Assembly (NCBI GenBank): GCA_964404215.1
Contig: CAYOJF010000011.1
Coordinates: 1 to 64,000, forward strand
Reading direction: 5' to 3'
DNA length: 64,000 bases
Origin: Aureispira sp964404215
Lineage (GTDB): Bacteria; Bacteroidota; Bacteroidia; Chitinophagales; Saprospiraceae
Part shown: in pieces, positions 59,162 to 64,000 of the stretch
How positions within the stretch are numbered: the first letter of the stretch is position 1
Layout: each line of letters starts with the position of its first letter
Notes under the pieces: generated by a model
Databases searched by the model: none
Seen by the model: the letters and a program-made list of their open reading frames with translations, nothing else
What the model was told of the DNA's origin: nothing
Made by a program: the position numbers and the translations under genes

Positions 59162-60361
59162 ATGAAACAATATGACATTGTCCTTTATGGGGCAACAGGA
59201 TTTACAGGTAAAAGAGCCGCAGCTTATTTGAAAGAGAATGCACCATCCAATATCAGTTGGGCAATAGCGGGGCGGAATGCACAGAAGTTAGAACAAGTCA
59301 AAGCGGAACTAGCCTTGACACAGGATATTTTGTTGGCAGAAGCCAATAACCCAACTGAAGTAGAAGGACTAGTCCAGCAAACCAAAGTAATCATTACGAC
59401 TACAGGTCCCTATGCCTTGTATGGAGAATGCTTGGTCGCTTCATGTGCCAAATATGGTGTTCATTATGTGGATATTACGGGGGAAGCAACTTGGGTTAGT
59501 GACATGATCAAAAAATATGGTAAGCTAGCGATAGAAAGTAATGCTAAAATTGTTTCTTTTTGTGGATTTGATAGTATTCCTGCGGATTTAGGTATTTGGG
59601 TGTTGCAGCGTTTTTTTAGAAATCAATGGAATACAGAACTAAGCAGTGGAGAAGGATTCTATACTCTCTCAGGAGGGGGACTCAATGGAGGGACCTTGTT
59701 GTCGGCACTCAATATGATGGAAAAAGGAGAGACAAAACGAATGACAGATCCTAAGTTATTGTTGCATGATTTGCCTTATCAAGATTTTATTCCTGCTCAC
59801 GAAACAAAGTGGAAGAGTAAAAAAGACCCCAAAATAGACAAGTGGGTTTACCCTTTTGTAATGGGAGATATCAATACGAAAGTTGTTTACAGAAGTATTG
59901 GGTTAGCGAAGCAACAGTATCAAACGGTATCGGATGAATTTTTATATAAAGAATATCACGCTATTGGAGGTCGTTTTTCAGCAGGAATGGCGGCATCAGG
60001 TCTAGCAGCTTTTGAGCACTTAGGTAAGTTTAGATTGATGCGTAAATTCTTAAAAAAAATAGGTCCTAAGACCAATGAAGGACCTACAGAAGAGCAAATT
60101 GAAAAAGGATTTTTTCGCCTAAAAATTTATGGAAAAGATGAAGAGGGGCATCAAGGATTGACCACTATACAATTCCAAGGCGATGCAGGGAATAAGGCAA
60201 CTGTTAATTTTTTGTGTGAGTGTGCTTTTCTGATGTTAGATACGACCGTACTGCAAAATGGGAAAGTAGGTTTTTTGACCCCTACAGCAGCTTTTGGGGA
60301 GAAACTATATGAGAACTTGCAGCGATCAGGTCTCAAAATAGATTGTGAGGTAGTAAAATAA
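59162..60361 (+). CDS. Saccharopine dehydrogenase-like / trans-acting enoyl reductase family protein
   Basis: A 399-residue NAD(P)-binding protein. It starts 'YDIVLYGATGFTGKRAAAYL', the dinucleotide-binding loop of this family. 'WAIAGRNAQKLEQV', 'TTGPYALYGECLVASCAKYG', 'HYVDITGEATWV' and 'VSFCGFDSIPADLG' follow and are diagnostic. Related mycobacterial proteins reduce enoyl intermediates in lipid synthesis; human SCCPDH is in the same group. The substrate here is unknown. There is no signal peptide. It is a single gene between the divergent kinase gene and rpsA. Confidence 0.9.
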   Translation: MKQYDIVLYGATGFTGKRAAAYLKENAPSNISWAIAGRNAQKLEQVKAELALTQDILLAEANNPTEVEGLVQQTKVIITTTGPYALYGECLVASCAKYGVHYVDITGEATWVSDMIKKYGKLAIESNAKIVSFCGFDSIPADLGIWVLQRFFRNQWNTELSSGEGFYTLSGGGLNGGTLLSALNMMEKGETKRMTDPKLLLHDLPYQDFIPAHETKWKSKKDPKIDKWVYPFVMGDINTKVVYRSIGLAKQQYQTVSDEFLYKEYHAIGGRFSAGMAASGLAAFEHLGKFRLMRKFLKKIGPKTNEGPTEEQIEKGFFRLKIYGKDEEGHQGLTTIQFQGDAGNKATVNFLCECAFLMLDTTVLQNGKVGFLTPTAAFGEKLYENLQRSGLKIDCEVVK

Positions 60362-60382
60362 GTATTTCTCAAGTAGAATTTA

Positions 60383-60414
60383 TTTGGTGAAATTCTAACT
60401 ATTTATTACCTTTG
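60383..60414 (+). promoter_or_regulatory. Near-consensus promoter for rpsA
   Basis: TTTG (60383-60386), 20 nt, then TACCTTTG (60407-60414). The leader to ATG 60507 would be about 85 nt and contains no obvious strong hairpin. Confidence 0.75.
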
Positions 60415-60506
60415 CACACGCTTTTGGGGGAACTATGTCTAATAAGAACCTCTCTAGCTGCAAGTAAAATTATTTTTTAACCTTTTAAACAACAAGACTT
60501 TTTCTT

Positions 60507-62366
60507 ATGGAAAATCTTGAAAACAACGAAGAAGTAGTTGCTGTAAGCAACGAAACTGTCGAACAACAAGCAACAGTAGAACAAACGCCACACGATGCGT
60601 TTGATTGGGAAAATGGACCTAAAGGAGTATTGAACTACTCTAGTGCGGACATTGAGCAATATACTGAACTATATGACAACACATTAAGCTCTATCAAAGA
60701 ACTAGAAATAGTAGCTGGTAAAGTAGTAGCAATTACTGATAGTGATGTTATATTAGATTTGGGATCTAAATCAGATGGTTTGGTTTCTAAATCAGAATTT
60801 CGTGATATGCCTGACCTAGCTCCTGGTGACTTAGTAGAGGTATATGTAGAACAGCAAGAAGACCAACGTGGACAAATGGTTTTGTCTCGTCGTAAAGCTA
60901 AATTATTGAGTGCTTGGGCCAACATCGTAACCGCATACGAAGAAGGTACTGTAGTAACTGGTAACGTAGTAAGCAAAACAAAAGGTGGTTTGATTGTAGA
61001 TATCAACGGACTAGAAACATTCTTGCCTGGTTCTCAGATTGATATTCGCCCAATCACAGATTACGATTCTTACGTTGGTAAGACAATGGAATACAAAGTT
61101 GTCAAAATCAATGAAACAATCAAAAATGCTGTAGTATCTCACAAAGCACTTATTGAAAGTGATTTGGAAGAGCAGCGTCAAGCTATTATCTCTAAATTAG
61201 AGAAAGGTCAAGTATTAGAGGGTATTGTTAAAAATATCACTGATTTTGGAGCATTCTTGGATTTAGGTGGTGTAGATGGTTTATTGTATATCACTGATAT
61301 TTCTTGGGGACGTATCAAACACCCTAGTGATGTATTGGAGAATGGACAAAAATTGAACGTAGTTGTTCTTGATTTCAATGACGACAAAAAACGTATCTCT
61401 TTAGGTCTGAAACAATTACAACCACATCCATGGGATGTATTGGCTAAAGATATTGAGCCAGGTTCTACTGTTAAAGGTAAGATCGTTAATATCGAAGATT
61501 ATGGTGCATTCTTGGAAATCACTCCAGGTGTTGAAGGTTTGATTCACGTTTCTGAGGTTTCTTGGAGCAGTCAGCCAATCAACTCTCGCGAATACTTCAA
61601 AGAAGGAGATATTCATGATGCAAAAGTGGTTACTATCGACCGTGAAGAGCGTAAGATGTCACTTAGTTTGAGAAAACTACAAGAAGATCCTTGGTCTAAA
61701 ATCGAAGAAAAATATCCTGTAGGTAGCCAACACAGTGGCGAAGTCAAAAACTTGACTCCTTATGGTGTATTCATCGAAATGGAAGAAGGAATTGGAGGAA
61801 TGGTACATATCTCTGACCTATCTTGGACAAAACGTTTCGCTCACCCTGCTGAATTTACGAAAGTAGGAGCTACACTAGATATCGTTATCTTGGATGTAGA
61901 CAAAGACAGCCGTAAATTATCTCTAGGACACAAACAGCTAGAAGAAAATCCATGGGACACTTTCTCTGAAGTATTCCCAGAAGGATCTGTACACGAAGCT
62001 ACTGTAATCCGCCGTGATGATAGAGGTGCTATTGTTCAGTTGCCTTACGGTTTGGAAGCTTATGCTCCTATCCGTCATGTCAAAAAAGAAGATGGTACTT
62101 TAGCAGAAGCAGATGAGAAGTTGATGTTCAAAGTAATCGAATTCAACCGTGATGACAAGCGTATCTTAGTTTCTCACTCTAGATATTATTCAGATGCTAA
62201 CAGAGCTGCTGATGATGTAGAGAAAGAAACAAGACGCAATGATCGCAAGAAAGCGAAAGATGAAATGAAGAAGCAAAACTCTAAAATAGAGAAATCTACT
62301 TTAGGTGATTCTATTGATTTTTCTGCCTTGAAAAAACAAATAGAAGATGCTGACGACGAAGCATAA
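60507..62366 (+). CDS. rpsA: 30S ribosomal protein S1
   Basis: A 619-residue bS1, which binds mRNA and helps it onto the 30S subunit. This matters in Bacteroidota, where Shine-Dalgarno sequences are often weak. After an acidic N-terminal ~55 residues come six S1/OB domains. Typical lines are 'ITDFGAFLDLGGVDGLLYIT', 'IEDYGAFLEITPGVEGLIHV' and 'LTPYGVFIEMEEGIGGMVHI'. A charged Lys/Glu C-terminal tail follows. The central domains are best conserved, the first and last most diverged, as usual. Codon use is strongly biased, as expected for a very abundant protein. Confidence 0.97.
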   Translation: MENLENNEEVVAVSNETVEQQATVEQTPHDAFDWENGPKGVLNYSSADIEQYTELYDNTLSSIKELEIVAGKVVAITDSDVILDLGSKSDGLVSKSEFRDMPDLAPGDLVEVYVEQQEDQRGQMVLSRRKAKLLSAWANIVTAYEEGTVVTGNVVSKTKGGLIVDINGLETFLPGSQIDIRPITDYDSYVGKTMEYKVVKINETIKNAVVSHKALIESDLEEQRQAIISKLEKGQVLEGIVKNITDFGAFLDLGGVDGLLYITDISWGRIKHPSDVLENGQKLNVVVLDFNDDKKRISLGLKQLQPHPWDVLAKDIEPGSTVKGKIVNIEDYGAFLEITPGVEGLIHVSEVSWSSQPINSREYFKEGDIHDAKVVTIDREERKMSLSLRKLQEDPWSKIEEKYPVGSQHSGEVKNLTPYGVFIEMEEGIGGMVHISDLSWTKRFAHPAEFTKVGATLDIVILDVDKDSRKLSLGHKQLEENPWDTFSEVFPEGSVHEATVIRRDDRGAIVQLPYGLEAYAPIRHVKKEDGTLAEADEKLMFKVIEFNRDDKRILVSHSRYYSDANRAADDVEKETRRNDRKKAKDEMKKQNSKIEKSTLGDSIDFSALKKQIEDADDEA

Positions 62367-62680
62367 ACTAATCTAACGATTGGTTTGTGATACACATCTA
62401 AGCGTATTAAATTAAACGGTACTCAAAAACAATCTTTTGTTTTGAGTACCGTTTTTTGTTTAAATATGCTCTTAGATAATCTATCTGAAACGAAGTTTTG
62501 GTATAAAAATGGCGGCTATTTGAATAGCACAAAAGGACTAATTTTGTCTGTCAAAAAACAAAGAGATTGAACTATGAAGATGGAAATATGAAGTTTTTTT
62601 CATACATTGGTATAGCTATTCAAAACAACATCGAATCGTTTCAATTATTTTAATTAATCAAATTATCAAATAAGAATCTT
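62367..62680 (+). other. 314-bp gap after rpsA
   Basis: Holds the rpsA terminator (62414-62457) and a TAATTTTG box at 62539-62546 that fits the -7 element, with a TTTG only 16 nt upstream (weak promoter for the 62681 lipoprotein gene). There are no other signals. Confidence 0.5.
62414..62457 (+). terminator. Terminator after rpsA
   Basis: AAACGGTACTCAAAA (62414-62428) pairs perfectly with 62440-62454 around an 11-nt loop, followed by T. Confidence 0.9.
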
Positions 62681-63448
62681 ATGAAAAAAGTATTATTGGC
62701 TTTCGTCGCGAGTGCATTCCTTTTTACTGCTTGTGAAGAAACAGCAGACCCAGTTACCGTATCTTTGTCTAGCACAGAGGCAATTGAAACCACATTACAA
62801 GCTAGCCCTAAAATGGTTAAATTGGAAGTAACTAATAGTACTAGCCAAAGTGCGACTATCAATTGGGAACTGAACAAAACAAGTGACCCAGCAGGTTTTA
62901 CTTATATGATTAATGGTGCTGCTGCTACTTCTGGTGTACTGGAAATGGCTGCTAACGAGGTCAAAGAGATCGTATTACTAGTAGATCCTAATAATAATGC
63001 AGGAACAGCAACAGGGACACTAACTTTCTATGATGCGAACAATCAGTTGAGTACGACCAAAACATTTGGTTATAATGTACAAACTATTGCAGCTTATTTC
63101 AAAATAGAGCCAGTAGGTCCAACTAGTAGTTCTGCTCGTGCTGCTGATCCAAAAGATTACTATATTGATATCATTGGACTAACGTCTACACCAGTAACCG
63201 TAACATGGGTGAAAGAAGAGAATATCCCAGCGGGATGGACTGTTCCAATCTGTACAGATGCTGCTTGTTATGCACCTACAATTTTTACACAAGAGGTAAC
63301 TGTAATGACTGGAGATACGGTTAAGTTCAAAGCGACTTTTGAGCCAAAAGGTACTCAAGGACCTGGAGATATTAACTCTTTCTTCTATGTAGCGAGCGAT
63401 AGTGCTGTTACCAGAGTAGAGCAGAAACTAGAGCACCAAGCAAACTAA
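62681..63448 (+). CDS. Hypothetical lipoprotein, 255 aa
   Basis: A lipoprotein with lipobox 'FLFTAC' followed by acidic 'EE', which may favour surface display. The mature part looks like two Ig-like beta domains. The first ends near residue 135 ('VQTIAAYFKIEP') and has 'TNSTSQSATINWELN' and 'AGTATGTLTFYD'. The second has paired Cys in 'PICTDAACYAP'. It has no catalytic motif. The function is unknown; codon use suggests good expression. It is transcribed alone and ended by the hairpin at 63489. Confidence 0.82.
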   Translation: MKKVLLAFVASAFLFTACEETADPVTVSLSSTEAIETTLQASPKMVKLEVTNSTSQSATINWELNKTSDPAGFTYMINGAAATSGVLEMAANEVKEIVLLVDPNNNAGTATGTLTFYDANNQLSTTKTFGYNVQTIAAYFKIEPVGPTSSSARAADPKDYYIDIIGLTSTPVTVTWVKEENIPAGWTVPICTDAACYAPTIFTQEVTVMTGDTVKFKATFEPKGTQGPGDINSFFYVASDSAVTRVEQKLEHQAN

Positions 63449-63488
63449 GCTTACTTTTTGATAGAGGTTGGGACACAACCTTCAGAGA

Positions 63489-63525
63489 AAGCCTCCATAC
63501 TTACAAAAAGTGTGGAGGCTTTTTT
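63489..63525 (+). terminator. Terminator after the 62681 lipoprotein gene
   Basis: AAGCCTCCATACT pairs with AGTGTGGAGGCTT (one G-T pair), followed by a T run. Confidence 0.87.
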
Positions 63526-63604
63526 AGTATTAATTGAAGTTAATTCTTCAATATACTTTAACGCATAACTGTCTACTAAAGCAATTAGATTTTTTGTTCA
63601 TCGT

Positions 63605-63635
63605 TTTGATATAGTTTTTTTTTTGAATATATTTG
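63605..63635 (+). promoter_or_regulatory. Consensus promoter for the 63679 gene
   Basis: TTTG (63605-63608), exactly 19 nt, then TATATTTG (63628-63635). This is a full match to TTTG-N19-TAnnTTTG. Transcription would start near 63642, 37 bp before the ATG. Confidence 0.82.
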
Positions 63636-63678
63636 TTCTTTAAAATAATAATTTAATCACAATTAAAACCAAAATGAA

Positions 63679-64000
63679 ATGAAAAAATATTTCTTCAGCC
63701 TATTTATGATATGCTTTTTTATCACGAATACTTATTCACAAGCAGGACATTTTAAAATAAGAACAGACGATTTTGTACAGATTGGCTATGATACGTACAA
63801 ATCTTTAACATTTGGAGTGAGTACAACTACACCTAATAATGGTAGTTGGGCATTAGAGCAGTGGAATGGAGGTTTCAATTTTTGGAAACCATGGCCAACT
63901 GCTCATACTAGAAATTATGCTTTGTTTCTACTAGATAATCCTGCTTTTGTGGGAATAGGCAAGCATCCTTATCATGCTTTAGATGTTAATGGAGATATAG
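63679..64000 (+). CDS. Secreted protein, N-terminal part (3' end outside window)
   Basis: The first 107 residues of a secreted protein. A signal peptide ends 'TNTYSQ', so mature protein may begin with Gln. The mature start ('FKIRTDDFVQIGYDTYKSL') and the phrase 'VGIGKHPYHALDVNGDI' resemble the opening of Bacteroidota proteins that carry a C-terminal tail-fibre/endosialidase-chaperone domain ('GIGTxxPxxxLDVNG'). That C-terminal part is not in the window, so the family is provisional. ATG 63679 was chosen because the ATG at 63674 runs into a stop after one codon. A full consensus promoter lies just upstream. Confidence 0.75.
   Translation, partial: MKKYFFSLFMICFFITNTYSQAGHFKIRTDDFVQIGYDTYKSLTFGVSTTTPNNGSWALEQWNGGFNFWKPWPTAHTRNYALFLLDNPAFVGIGKHPYHALDVNGDI

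Noticed and set aside
1..64000. tRNA, rRNA, CRISPR array, prophage or integron
   Set aside because: No cloverleaf, rRNA, regularly spaced repeats, phage genes or integrase were seen; elements A and B lack attC core sites.

Overview
The window looks like chromosomal DNA of an AT-rich gliding or surface-active member of the Bacteroidota. The evidence is the type IX secretion/gliding genes gldM, gldN and gldH, several proteins ending in T9SS C-terminal sorting domains, SprB-type repeats, promoters of the TTTG-N19-TAnnTTTG type, and at least 13 signal peptides in which Gln follows the predicted cleavage site. Dockerin-like cassettes ending in a 'KxGDV' tail and the general gene content suggest Saprospiria, possibly an Aureispira-like organism. 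That placement is inference. I saw no rRNA, tRNA, CRISPR array, prophage or complete insertion sequence.

Layout. 1-5.3 kb: two consecutive gldM-gldN pairs; a ~200-bp palindromic, MITE-like element lies between the second gldM and gldN. 5.5-9.4 kb: two small unknown genes and a solitary AddB-like PD-(D/E)XK nuclease. 9.4-19.7 kb: three T9SS cargo proteins, a gamma-glutamyltransferase homologue, ricT-gldH followed by a lipoprotein glutaminyl cyclase/M28 peptidase, and an HNH protein. 19.9-25.8 kb: rplU-rpmA with a consensus promoter, der, a DUF1295 membrane enzyme overlapping an McrC homologue that has no McrB beside it, and oxyR convergent with an ankyrin gene. 26-34 kb: an alpha/beta hydrolase, an operon of two amidohydrolase-family proteins around a secreted esterase, and two paralogous lipoproteins. 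34-47.3 kb: secA, a glycosyltransferase-methyltransferase pair, a dockerin-type lipoprotein, a leftward run (thioesterase, Bcp, an unknown gene, 2Fe-2S ferredoxin, SPOUT methyltransferase, Dps, TPR protein), a second palindromic element, and asd. 47.5-59 kb: a 1419-residue modular surface protein with a ~266-residue repeat, two small paralogous membrane proteins, and a leftward set of propeller histidine kinase, LytTR regulator and a LamG/SprB-repeat T9SS protein. 59-64 kb: an enoyl-reductase-like protein, rpsA, a lipoprotein and the start of a secreted protein.

How the genes work together. Many genes serve the cell envelope: SecA exports the precursors, GldM/GldN/GldH belong to the T9SS and gliding apparatus, the CTD-bearing proteins are probable cargo, and the glutaminyl cyclase would cap exported proteins whose mature N-terminus is Gln. 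OxyR, the ankyrin protein, Bcp, Dps and the ferredoxin form a scattered oxidative-stress and iron theme. The most unusual items are the duplicated gldMN pair interrupted by a palindromic element, two diverged elements sharing one hairpin core, the McrC with no McrB, and the paired lipoproteins with a CTD-like domain.
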